NCBI RefSeq assembly: GCF_007000325.2
Contig: NZ_CP117267.1
Span: 2,991,001-3,055,000, forward strand
DNA: 64,000 bases
DNA from: Rhizobium rhododendri
Lineage (GTDB): Bacteria > Pseudomonadota > Alphaproteobacteria > Rhizobiales > Rhizobiaceae
Direction of reading: 5' to 3'
The position numbers were made by a program, and so were the translations under genes. Positions 38,141-46,445 of the stretch are shown here, in pieces. Positions within the stretch are counted from its first letter, which is position 1, and every line of letters starts with the position of its first letter. The notes below the pieces were generated by a model, which was given only the letters and a program-made list of their open reading frames with translations, did no database searches and was not told the DNA's origin.

Positions 38141-39475
38141 TCAGGAGATGGCGTCAGGTTCGCCATCGAGCCAGCCGCCCTTGAAACCGGCCTTCTCGAG
38201 GCCCTTGCGCATGATCGGCGAGCCGCGCAGGAGCTTCCAGATCAATCCGGTGCGGTCGTTCTCGATCATGATCACCAGGAGACCCTGGTCGATGGCGACC
38301 GAGCGGTCATCGACCCAGCCGTCTGGTCCCTTGCCTTCGACGGTCGGGTTAAAGCCGCCGACGAAGCATCCGTCGAGCATGATGTTGGGATAGGCCGACA
38401 TCAGCGCCCGGGTACCGCTGAGGGCTGCCTTGCGGTCGAAGGGCAGGCAGGAGAGCGGCGCCCAGGGGGCGATGGTGCCGTCATCCGGGCCGAACGGTGC
38501 GCCACGGGCGGCATAGCCCAGCACTTTCGGTCTCCCGCGCCGGCTATGGCGGCCGCCTGTCGGGTTGGGTCCGTCGCAGGCGGTCAGGCCCCAGACCTCG
38601 CGGCTATAGCCGGCAAAATGGCCGGGGTTGCGGTCGGCATAGTCGCGCTGCGTATCGATGGCGATCTGGGTGTTGAGAAAATAGTCGCTGTCCTTCTCCG
38701 CCATGTACTTGTCGCGGATACCGCGAAAGTCGATCCAGGCGTGGGAGAACAGGTGGATGAAAAGCGGGCCGGCATAGAGGAACGGCTTGTTCTTGACCAT
38801 CATCCAGTTGTAGGTCGAGGCAAAGGCATCGTAGCATTTTGCCGGAATGGGATGGGTCGGCGACGCCATCGCCATGGCATAGAGCAGGATCGCCTCGTCG
38901 TAGCCCTGCCAGCGCCAGCGCAGGAAACCGCCGCCCGGCTTCCAGCCCATCGTCAGCGTGTCGCCCTTGTTCAGCGCCCAGCGCCAGTCGGCCCGCTCGT
39001 AGAGCATGGTCGCAAGCTCGCGGATCTCGGCATCGTCGGGCTCGTCGCGGTCGAAATAGGCGGCGACGGTGAGGACGCCCATGAACAGCAGGGCGGTGTC
39101 GATAAGCGACAGCTCGCTGTTCCAGGCGCGGTTGCCGGTCTTCATGTCGATGAAATGGTAATAGAAGCCGCGATGGCCGGTGGCCGCGCGTTCCTCGCCC
39201 TGGTCGCTGTCGGCAAAGAAATCCAGCGTCGTCAGGATGATTTCGGCTGCTTCCGTCCGGTCGATCCAGCCGCGCTCGATGGCGACGGGATAGCTCGAAA
39301 GCGCAAAGCCGACAGCCGCGATGCTGCAGTGGCTGCCCTTGATCGAGGTGTCCGCCACAAGCCCGTTTTCGCGGTTGGTGTGGCGCAGGAAATAGGTGAA
39401 GGCAGATTTCTGAAGGCGATCGACGAGGGCATCGTCGGTTTCCTCGCTGCGTTGAAGCATTGCAAATCCATCCAT
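38141..39475 (-). CDS. Glucoamylase-fold glycoside hydrolase (PF10091-like, GH144-type)
   Basis: ATG at 39475 is preceded by a strong GGAGGGGG and gives 444 residues; an earlier ATG lies at 39523. Hallmarks of the PF10091 glycoamylase family are DTSIKGSHCSIAAVGFALSSYP, RGFYYHFIDMKTG, NSELSLIDTALLFMGVLTVAAYF, GYDEAILLYAMAMASPTHPI and the late YGAARGAPFG-like stretch. The family includes endo-beta-1,2-glucanases and a domain of the rhizobial cyclic-glucan synthase. There is no signal peptide, suggesting a cytoplasmic beta-glucan hydrolase; substrate unproven. Confidence 0.85.
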   Translation of the reverse strand: MDGFAMLQRSEETDDALVDRLQKSAFTYFLRHTNRENGLVADTSIKGSHCSIAAVGFALSSYPVAIERGWIDRTEAAEIILTTLDFFADSDQGEERAATGHRGFYYHFIDMKTGNRAWNSELSLIDTALLFMGVLTVAAYFDRDEPDDAEIRELATMLYERADWRWALNKGDTLTMGWKPGGGFLRWRWQGYDEAILLYAMAMASPTHPIPAKCYDAFASTYNWMMVKNKPFLYAGPLFIHLFSHAWIDFRGIRDKYMAEKDSDYFLNTQIAIDTQRDYADRNPGHFAGYSREVWGLTACDGPNPTGGRHSRRGRPKVLGYAARGAPFGPDDGTIAPWAPLSCLPFDRKAALSGTRALMSAYPNIMLDGCFVGGFNPTVEGKGPDGWVDDRSVAIDQGLLVIMIENDRTGLIWKLLRGSPIMRKGLEKAGFKGGWLDGEPDAIS

Positions 39476-39761
39476 TGTCCGCCCCCTCCATGTGCTTTGC
39501 GGCATGCCAAACGTCAACTGCAAATCAATGTGATCGATGCTGCCACGCGTTCATCAACGATTGCTTAAGAAAGTGGCGTCTGCCCTATCCGCAGCCAAAA
39601 ATAGTTGCGAAAGACCGCCAGAATTCAACTCACGGGGGCGTCAAGAATTAAAGGTCGGTGTGAAAAGCGACAATCGAGGCGGCCGACAGCCCGGGAAATT
39701 ATCGGTGCTCCAGCGTCTCCTCGGTATGGGGGAAGTCGATTTCAATGGTCCGGAACCGAGC

Positions 39762-39786
39762 GGAACAATTGCTCGGAATGCAGGTT
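39762..39786 (+). promoter_or_regulatory. EcfG/RpoE2-type general stress promoter
   Basis: GGAAC (39762-39766), an 18-bp spacer, then TT (39785-39786) fits the GGAAC-N18/19-TT pattern known for alphaproteobacterial general stress sigma factors. It ends 34 bp before the ferritin-like gene. Confidence 0.65.
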
Positions 39787-39820
39787 GAGTCACCTGAAAG
39801 CCAACCCACAGGAGAACCTC

Positions 39821-40321
39821 ATGGCCGACAAAACACTCAACGACCTCTTCATCGACACGCTGAAAGATATCTATTTCGCCGAGCGCCAGATCGTGAAAGC
39901 GCTGCCGAAAATGGCTCGTGCTGCGCAGTCGCCGGAACTGAAAGCTGCCTTCAAGAAGCACCAGGAAGAAACCCAGGGCCAGATCGAACGCCTGCAGCAG
40001 GTTTTCGAACTGGTCGGCAAGCCCGCCCGCGGCAAGACCTGCGAAGCCATCCAGGGGATCATCGCCGAAGGTGAAGAGATCATCGAGGAATTCGCCGGGT
40101 CGCCAGCCCTTGATGCAGGTCTGATCTCGTCCGCTCAGGCGGTCGAACACTACGAGATCGCCCGCTACGGCACGCTGAAGAACTGGGCGACACAGCTCGG
40201 CATGAAGGAAGCCGCCGACCTGCTCGATGCAACGCTGCAGGAAGAAGGCGCAACTGACGAAGCGCTGACTCAGCTGGCCAACGCTTCGGTCAATGACAAG
40301 GGCAAGAAGAAGGTCGCCTGA
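39821..40321 (+). CDS. YciE/YciF-type ferritin-like stress protein (DUF892)
   Basis: ATG at 39821 follows GGAGAA and gives 166 residues. The sequence matches YciE/YciF: LNDLFIDTLKDIYFAERQIVKALPKMARAAQS, KHQEETQGQIERLQQVF, AVEHYEIARYGTL and a late LLDATLQEEGATDEALTQLA. These four helices carry the Glu/His ligands of a ferritin-like di-iron bundle. In enteric bacteria the homologues are stationary-phase and osmotic-stress induced; the EcfG-like promoter here fits. A strong terminator follows. Confidence 0.93.
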   Translation: MADKTLNDLFIDTLKDIYFAERQIVKALPKMARAAQSPELKAAFKKHQEETQGQIERLQQVFELVGKPARGKTCEAIQGIIAEGEEIIEEFAGSPALDAGLISSAQAVEHYEIARYGTLKNWATQLGMKEAADLLDATLQEEGATDEALTQLANASVNDKGKKKVA

Positions 40322-40345
40322 GGCACCTCTTCTCCATCTAGAAAG

Positions 40346-40376
40346 GCGGTCGTCCCCGGGGCGGCCGCTTTTTTTG
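40346..40376 (+). terminator. Rho-independent terminator after the ferritin-like gene
   Basis: A G/C-rich stem GCGGTCGTCC / GGGCGGCCGC (40346-40368) is followed by a run of seven T (40369-40375). Confidence 0.9.
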
Positions 40377-40520
40377 GCTTTCCACCCGCCTGAAGCTTGA
40401 TATCGGCGACATCAAACTCTGGCGCATCGCCCTTGTCGGACCGCTGCCTGAGGGCTTAATAGAAGGACATAGTTGACGTGATTTTCGCCCTGCCCTAGGT
40501 GGCGGCGAAGGGAGACTACG

Positions 40521-42563
40521 ATGACCTTCTTCTCCGCCTACGACCAGGGTTTCGTGCGTGTTGCCGCCTGCACTCCCGTCTGCGAGATAGCCGATCCCGC
40601 GACCAATGCTGCCGAGATCATGCGGCAGGCGACAATCGGCCATGCCGAGCATGTCGCCCTCATGCTGTTTCCGGAACTATCCGTCTCCGCCTACGCGATC
40701 GACGATCTGCTTGGCCAGAGCGTGCTGCTCGAGGGCGTAGAGAAGGCGCTGCTCGATATCGCGGCATTCACCCGCACGATCGCGCCGGTGCTGATCGTCG
40801 GTGCACCGCTGCACAAGGATGGCCGGCTTTATAATTGCGGCGTTGCCATCCATGACGGCAAAATCCTCGGCGTGGTGCCGAAATCCTATCCGCCGAACTA
40901 CCGCGAATTCTACGAGCGCCGCTGGTTCGCTTCCGGCCGGACCATTCGCGGCTCGTCCATCGCGGTTGGCGGCCAGACCGTCCCATTCGGCGTCGATCTG
41001 CTGTTCGAAGCGGAGAATCATCCCGATTTCGTCTTCCACATCGAAATCTGCGAGGATTTCTGGGTGCCGACGCCGCCGAGCGATTTCGGCGCACTAGCGG
41101 GGGCGACCATTCTCACGAACCTGTCGGCAAGCAATATCACAGTCGGAAAGTCCGAGACGCGCAAGCGCCTTTGCGCCACGCAGTCTTCGCGGGCTCTGGC
41201 GGCCTACGTCTATTCGGCAGCCGGTCCCGGCGAATCGACCACCGATCTCGCCTGGGACGGACAGGCCTGCGTCTACGAGCTCGGCGAGCTTCTGGCGGAG
41301 ACGGAGCGCTTTCCGGGCGGCTCGCAGATGTGCATCGCCGATATCGACGTCGAGCGTCTGAAGCAGGAACGCCTGCGTCAGGGAACGTTCGGGGAAGCTG
41401 CCCTCAATGTCGATCCGGACCGCGCGTTTCGCCGCGTCGGCTTCCGCACTGCGCGGCCGGAAGGTGATAGCGACCTGCGCCGCACTGTTGCCCGCTTTCC
41501 CTTCGTGCCCGCCGATCCGAGCCAGCTGGCGCAGGATTGCTACGAGACCTTTAATATACAGGTGCAGGGCCTGCAGAAGCGCCTCAAGGCAACCGGCATC
41601 AAGCGTTTGTGCATCGGCATTTCCGGCGGCCTCGATTCGACCCATGCGCTGCTGGTGGCGGCCCGCGCCTTCGACCAGCTGGGCTGGCCGCGTTCGGATA
41701 TCCTGGGCTTTACCATGCCGGGTTTTGCGACCGGTGACGAAACGCTGGCCAATGCCTGGGCACTGATGCGCAGCCTCCATATCACGGCCGACGAGATCGA
41801 CATCAAGCCGCTGGCGCTGCAATTACTGAAGGATCTCGGGCACCCCTTCGCAGGCGGCGAGCCGGTCTATGACGTGACGTTCGAGAATGTGCAGGCAGGC
41901 TTGCGCACCGACTTCCTGTTTCGCGCCGCCAACCAGCGCAACGCCTTCGTGCTCGGCACCGGCGACCTGTCGGAAATTGCGCTGGGCTGGTCGACCTACG
42001 GCGTCGGCGACCATATGAGCCACTACAACGTCAACGCCTCGGTTTCGAAGACGCTGATCCAGCATCTGGTGCGCTGGGTCATCCACTCGAACGACTTCGA
42101 CGCCGACACAAACGCCACGCTCGACCGGGTGCTGAACACCATCATTTCGCCGGAGCTTGTCCCGGCTGGTGCAGATGGCGCGATCCAGAGCACGGAGGAC
42201 CGGATCGGTCCTTATGCGCTGCACGACTTCGCGCTTTATTATATCAGCCGCTACGGGCTGAAGCCGTCGAAGGTGGCGTTCCTTGCCTATCACGCCTGGA
42301 AGGATGCCGAAGCCGGCGCCTGGCCGCCGAATTTTCCGGCCGATAAAAGGCAGGCCTATACGCTGCCGGAGATCAAGCACTGGCTGGAAAATTTCCTGTT
42401 CCGCTTTTTCACCATCAGCCAGTTCAAGCGCTCGGCCTCTCCGAACGGCCCGAAGGTTACCTCCGGCGGCTCGCTGTCGCCGCGCGGCGACTGGCGGGCA
42501 CCGTCCGATGGCAATGCCCGGCTTTGGCTTAAGGAACTGGCGGACAACGTGCCGGATGCGTGA
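40521..42563 (+). CDS. nadE: Glutamine-dependent NAD+ synthetase
   Basis: The 680-residue protein joins a nitrilase-type glutaminase domain (about 1-290; catalytic Glu52 in FPELS, a lysine near 120 in VPKSY, Cys177 in IEICEDFW) to an NAD synthetase domain with the PP-loop SGGLDST (near 367). It amidates nicotinic acid adenine dinucleotide, the last step of NAD synthesis. Length fits the large mycobacterial-type NadE. GGGAG lies just upstream of the start. It appears to be a single-gene unit. Confidence 0.97.
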   Translation: MTFFSAYDQGFVRVAACTPVCEIADPATNAAEIMRQATIGHAEHVALMLFPELSVSAYAIDDLLGQSVLLEGVEKALLDIAAFTRTIAPVLIVGAPLHKDGRLYNCGVAIHDGKILGVVPKSYPPNYREFYERRWFASGRTIRGSSIAVGGQTVPFGVDLLFEAENHPDFVFHIEICEDFWVPTPPSDFGALAGATILTNLSASNITVGKSETRKRLCATQSSRALAAYVYSAAGPGESTTDLAWDGQACVYELGELLAETERFPGGSQMCIADIDVERLKQERLRQGTFGEAALNVDPDRAFRRVGFRTARPEGDSDLRRTVARFPFVPADPSQLAQDCYETFNIQVQGLQKRLKATGIKRLCIGISGGLDSTHALLVAARAFDQLGWPRSDILGFTMPGFATGDETLANAWALMRSLHITADEIDIKPLALQLLKDLGHPFAGGEPVYDVTFENVQAGLRTDFLFRAANQRNAFVLGTGDLSEIALGWSTYGVGDHMSHYNVNASVSKTLIQHLVRWVIHSNDFDADTNATLDRVLNTIISPELVPAGADGAIQSTEDRIGPYALHDFALYYISRYGLKPSKVAFLAYHAWKDAEAGAWPPNFPADKRQAYTLPEIKHWLENFLFRFFTISQFKRSASPNGPKVTSGGSLSPRGDWRAPSDGNARLWLKELADNVPDA

Positions 42564-42612
42564 GGCAGTGACGTCGGGCAGCTACGGCTTGTGAACCCTC
42601 TATTCGTCGGGG

Positions 42613-43374
42613 TCAGCTGAGGATCCCGGCTAGTTCCCGGCTCGTCTGCTGGAGAGCGTCGAGATACTGTGCCACGACCGAGGGCATGGGCTCGTCCGAC
42701 ATGGGAAGGCCGGTGTTGAGCGCTGCGACGACCTGGCCACGGGCATTCTTCAGCGGCACGGCGATCGAGCGCAGCCCAATCTCGACTTCCTGGTCGACGG
42801 CGGCGTAACCCTGCGCCTTTATGCGTCCGAGCTCATCAAGGATGGCGTCCGGATCTGTCAGCGTAAACGAAGTCCTCGCCGTCAGCGGCGCGCTGGATAG
42901 CAGCGCGCGCGCCTGATCTTGCGGCAGCGTGGCGAGGAGAATGCGGCCCATCGAGGTGCAGTAGGCCGGTAGGCGCGATCCCGGCATCAGCGTGATCGAC
43001 ATCACCTTGCGCTCGGCGGCACGCGCCACGTAGACGATTTCGTGTTCGTCGAGGATCGCCACGGACGTACTTTGCCGGATCGTCTCGGACAGCCTGTCCA
43101 GAAAGGGCTGGACAATACGCGGTAGCGGCATCGACGCCAGGCAGCCGGTGCCGAGACGCAGCACCCTCGGGGTGACGGTGAAGTATTTTCCATCATAGGC
43201 ACAATAGCCGATATCGGCCAGCGTCAGCAGGCAGCGCCGCGTGGTGGCGCGATCGAGGCCCGCCATTGCGGCCGCCTCCGAAATGCTGAGGCGCGGTGTC
43301 TCGGCCGTAAACGCTTCGATGACGCGCAGCCCCTTGGCAAGACCGCCCATCATGTCACTCGGCTTCATGTCCAT
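42613..43374 (-). CDS. IclR-family transcriptional regulator (PcaR/PobR-like)
   Basis: The 253-residue protein has an N-terminal winged helix (LAKGLRVIEAFTAETPRLSISEAAAMAGLDRATTRRCLLTLADIGY) and an effector domain with STSVAILDEHEIVYVARA, SRLPAYCTSMGRILLA and GYAAVDQEVEIGLRSIAVPL. This resembles the PcaR/PcaU/PobR branch that senses aromatic acids. No catabolic genes lie next to it, so the target is unknown. A perfect 8-bp inverted repeat sits 13-45 bp upstream of its start. Confidence 0.92.
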   Translation of the reverse strand: MDMKPSDMMGGLAKGLRVIEAFTAETPRLSISEAAAMAGLDRATTRRCLLTLADIGYCAYDGKYFTVTPRVLRLGTGCLASMPLPRIVQPFLDRLSETIRQSTSVAILDEHEIVYVARAAERKVMSITLMPGSRLPAYCTSMGRILLATLPQDQARALLSSAPLTARTSFTLTDPDAILDELGRIKAQGYAAVDQEVEIGLRSIAVPLKNARGQVVAALNTGLPMSDEPMPSVVAQYLDALQQTSRELAGILS

Positions 43375-43386
43375 CAGAGGCCCTTC

Positions 43387-43419
43387 GTGCGATATGGCAA
43401 CAAAGTGCTTCTATCGCAC
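43387..43419. promoter_or_regulatory. Candidate IclR-family operator
   Basis: GTGCGATA (43387-43394) and TATCGCAC (43412-43419) are exact inverted repeats separated by 17 bp, immediately upstream of the IclR gene. The spacing places the half-sites 25 bp centre to centre. Confidence 0.55.
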
Positions 43420-43570
43420 AGGGTCATGATGGTCGAGATGCGGGATTTGTGATGAAGTCCAAGGCGTCAGAAATGCGCGAAGCGCGCACATCTGAGAATG
43501 ATTTGTATCTTTAGTACAGGAAGATTTTACTCATTTGCGTCCCGTCATCGACACATGTCGAGAGGGAAAT

Positions 43571-43645
43571 TGGAGCGGGTGAAGCGATTCGAACGCTCGA
43601 CCCCAACCTTGGCAAGGTTGTGCTCTACCCCTGAGCTACACCCGC
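43571..43645 (-). tRNA. tRNA-Gly (GCC anticodon)
   Basis: On the minus strand the 75-nt sequence forms a full cloverleaf: acceptor stem GCGGGTG/CACCCGC, D-arm AGCTCAGGGGTAGAGC, anticodon arm with GCC (43613-43611) flanked by ACCTT and AAGGT, T-arm GGGTCGAGCGTTCGAATCGC-like with TTCGA, and an encoded CCA end. The discriminator base is T. Confidence 0.97.
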
Positions 43646-43894
43646 TCATCCCACTGGTCCGGGGGTAGTCTGTGGACCGTGGCGCCACCTTGCGGCGACG
43701 GGCGCTATATGGCCCAACCGTTTTTCAAATGCAACAGGAAATCTTTCGGCTTCGAGAAAAATTTGTCACACAGTTCGGAGCGTATGCGAAAAACCGTTCA
43801 GCAGCAGGACTTTCGCCCCAAAAGATTGCCAAAAGGCAGGCAGGGACGTATCACCGCAGCGACCCATTCTGCAGACGTTGCCAAGTGAGATCCG

Positions 43895-44404
43895 ATGACC
43901 GAGCCGACCCCGAAAACCCGCGCCGATCTGTTCGCCTTTCTGGACGGGCTGGGCATCGCCCACACGACGCTCGATCATCCCGCCGTGTTTACCGTCGCCG
44001 AATCTGTATCGCTGCGCGACCAAATTCCCGGCGGCCATACCAAGAACCTTTTCGTAAAGGACAAGAAGGACAACTTCTTCCTTCTGACTGTCGAGGAAAA
44101 TGCTGCCGTCGATCTGAAGACGGTCCACACCCTCATCGGTGCGGCCAGCAAGGTGTCGTTTGGCAAGCCGGAGAAGCTGATGGAATATCTCGGCGTCATC
44201 CCTGGTGCCGTGACGGCATTCGGCGCGATCAACGATATCGGCCACCACGTCACCTTCGTGATCGACGAGGCGCTGATGGCGGACGACATCATCAATTGCC
44301 ACCCGCTGTCGAACGAGGCAACGACCTCGATCGCCACGCAGGATCTCGTGCGCTTCATGGAGGCGACAGGCCACACGCCGCTCGTCTTGAAAGTTGCGTC
44401 CTGA
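43895..44404 (+). CDS. ProX/YbaK-family aminoacyl-tRNA deacylase
   Basis: The 169-residue protein belongs to the YbaK/ProX (PrdX) editing-domain family: HPAVFTVAESVSL, the lysine-containing KNLFVKDKKDNFFLLTVE, and GVIPGAVTAFGAIND. Stand-alone members hydrolyse mischarged Ala-tRNA(Pro) or Cys-tRNA(Pro) in trans. It is located between tRNA-Gly and the CnoX-like gene, 57 bp before the latter. Confidence 0.92.
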   Translation: MTEPTPKTRADLFAFLDGLGIAHTTLDHPAVFTVAESVSLRDQIPGGHTKNLFVKDKKDNFFLLTVEENAAVDLKTVHTLIGAASKVSFGKPEKLMEYLGVIPGAVTAFGAINDIGHHVTFVIDEALMADDIINCHPLSNEATTSIATQDLVRFMEATGHTPLVLKVAS

Positions 44405-44461
44405 GATACGATTATAAACGCTATAATTTCGGTCCGGACACGCGGACAGACGGGAGACATC

Positions 44462-45430
44462 ATGAGCGGCACAGACAATCCCTATAACGCGGCTTCGCTG
44501 GGCGGACAGATGTCGGGCTCCGTCGCCATGGGAGCCCCTGCTGCAGGCGGCTCCCACATCAAGGATACGACGACGGCGACTTTCACGCGTGACGTGATCG
44601 ACGAATCCCGAAAGCAGCCGGTGCTGGTCGACTTCTGGGCGCCGTGGTGCGGTCCGTGCAAGCAGCTGACACCAGTGATCGAAAAGGTCGTCAACGAGGC
44701 TGGCGGACGCGTCAAGCTGGTGAAGATGAACATCGACGATCACCCGTCGGTCGCAGGCCAGCTCGGCATCCAGTCGATACCGGCCGTCATCGCTTTCGTC
44801 GATGGCAGGCCTGCCGATGGCTTCATGGGCGCCGTGCCGGAAAGCCAGGTGCGCGAATTCATCGACAAGATTGCCGGGCCTGCCGGCCCAGATGCAGAAG
44901 CTGCCGAAATCGCCGCCATTCTCGAGGAGGCAGCAGCCTTGCTCGCCTCGTCGGACATCCATGGTGCTGCCGAGCTCTTCGGCGCCGTCCTGCAGGCCGA
45001 CCCGGAGAACCCCAAGGCGCTTGCCGGCATGGCCGAATGCATGATCGCCGCCGGCCAGAGCGAGCGGGCCCGCCAGGCGCTCACCGATCTGCCGGAGACG
45101 CTGTCGAAGGATGCAGGCATCCAGGCGGTGGTGAAAAGGCTCGACCAGATCGAGGAGGCTGCCAAGCTCGGTGACCCCTCAGCGCTCGAACAGCAGCTGG
45201 CACTGCAGCCGGACGATCACGCGGCGCGCCTCAAGCTTGCCAAGATCCGCAATGTCGAGGGCGACCGGAATGCGGCTGCCGAACACCTGCTGACCATCAT
45301 GCGTCGCGACCGGACCTTCGAGGATGACGGCGCTCGCCGCGAGCTGCTGGCATTCTTCGATGTCTGGGGTCCGAAAGATCCTGCCACCATCGCTGCAAGA
45401 CGCCGACTGTCTTCAATCCTGTTTTCGTAG
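44462..45430 (+). CDS. CnoX/YbbN-like thioredoxin-TPR protein
   Basis: The 322-residue protein has a thioredoxin domain (about 35-145) with the complete active site WCGPC (Cys62, Cys65) and a C-terminal TPR-like region (about 165-322) as in E. coli CnoX/YbbN. CnoX is a chaperone working with GroEL and can also protect cysteines; E. coli's version lacks the full CxxC, whereas this one keeps it. A GGGAG site precedes the start. It is likely the first gene of a unit with the LON-domain and Trm112-like genes. Confidence 0.92.
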   Translation: MSGTDNPYNAASLGGQMSGSVAMGAPAAGGSHIKDTTTATFTRDVIDESRKQPVLVDFWAPWCGPCKQLTPVIEKVVNEAGGRVKLVKMNIDDHPSVAGQLGIQSIPAVIAFVDGRPADGFMGAVPESQVREFIDKIAGPAGPDAEAAEIAAILEEAAALLASSDIHGAAELFGAVLQADPENPKALAGMAECMIAAGQSERARQALTDLPETLSKDAGIQAVVKRLDQIEEAAKLGDPSALEQQLALQPDDHAARLKLAKIRNVEGDRNAAAEHLLTIMRRDRTFEDDGARRELLAFFDVWGPKDPATIAARRRLSSILFS

Positions 45431-45578
45431 GGCTTGCCCTGTTCTCTCAGGGCTTAGCCGATCCTCATAAAATCTGGCCCGTCACTTGCGTTTTCGGTGG
45501 CGGTTCCCACATCTTGACGAGACATCTGCTGCGCATAGGATGCATGGTGGACGCTGTAACCAGAACGGGAAACCTTTA

Positions 45579-46241
45579 ATGCAGGTGGGCAACGCCAGAT
45601 ATCTGAAGCCGAGCGATCTGCCCGAATCGGTCGCGATCTTTCCGCTGACCGGGGCGCTGCTTCTTCCGGGCGGGCAGTTGCCGCTGAATGTCTTCGAACC
45701 GCGCTATCTCGCGATGTTCGACGCTGCAATATCGGGCAACAGGCTGATCGGCATGATCCAGCCGGCGCTGGGCGACGCTGCGGATAGCGGCCAGCTTGCG
45801 CATGTCGGCTGTCTCGGACGCATCACGTCCTTTGCCGAGACCGGCGATGGGCGGTACATGGTATCGCTGACGGGGATTTGCCGTTTCCGGGTCATGGACG
45901 AGATTTCCGGTCATCACCCCTACCGGACATTCCGCATCGCGCCATTCTTCGCGGATCTGAAGGCGGAAGACGAGGAAAGCAGCGTCGATCGCGCCGGCCT
46001 CCTCTCCGCATTCAAGGCCTTCCTGGAAGCCAACAAGCTCGAGGCGGACTGGGATAGCGTGGAGCGGGCCGGCAACATGACGCTGGTCAATTCGCTGTCG
46101 ATGATGGCGCCGTTCGAACCTGCCGAAAAACAGGCGTTGCTCGAAGCCCCGGACCTCAAGACAAGGGCCGAGACGTTCGTCGCCATTACCGAAATCGTGC
46201 TGGCGCGCAGTTTCGGCGATTCCGACACCATCCTGCAATAG
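45579..46241 (+). CDS. LON substrate-binding-domain protein
   Basis: ATG at 45579 gives 220 residues covering only the N-terminal substrate-binding (LAN) domain of Lon: [31 protein letters not shown], then GCLGRITSF and a helical end. No ATPase or protease domain follows. Such stand-alone proteins are widespread in alphaproteobacteria; their role is not established. It lies 148 bp after the CnoX-like gene and 8 bp before the Trm112-like gene. Confidence 0.93.
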   Translation: MQVGNARYLKPSDLPESVAIFPLTGALLLPGGQLPLNVFEPRYLAMFDAAISGNRLIGMIQPALGDAADSGQLAHVGCLGRITSFAETGDGRYMVSLTGICRFRVMDEISGHHPYRTFRIAPFFADLKAEDEESSVDRAGLLSAFKAFLEANKLEADWDSVERAGNMTLVNSLSMMAPFEPAEKQALLEAPDLKTRAETFVAITEIVLARSFGDSDTILQ

Positions 46242-46249
46242 GTGCTGAG

Positions 46250-46438
46250 ATGGTCGATACCGTCAGCAAGGTCGATACCAAGCTCCTGGACCTGCTCGTC
46301 TGCCCGCTGACGAAATCGCGGCTGAGCTATGATCGCGAGCGTAATGAACTCGTCTCCGAAAAGGCTAGGCTCGCCTATCCCATCCGCGACGGCATCCCGA
46401 TTATGTTGACCTCGGAAGCCCGCCGCATCGAGGACTGA
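46250..46438 (+). CDS. Trm112-like (UPF0434) small protein
   Basis: The 62-residue protein has the Trm112/YcaR layout: [17 protein letters not shown], a middle strand, then [19 protein letters not shown]. In eukaryotes and archaea Trm112 activates methyltransferases; a bacterial role is not settled. Only one of the usual cysteine pairs is present (Cys in LVCP), so it probably does not bind zinc as the eukaryotic form does. It is translationally close to the LON-domain gene. Confidence 0.9.
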   Translation: MVDTVSKVDTKLLDLLVCPLTKSRLSYDRERNELVSEKARLAYPIRDGIPIMLTSEARRIED

Positions 46439-46445
46439 TCGGTCC

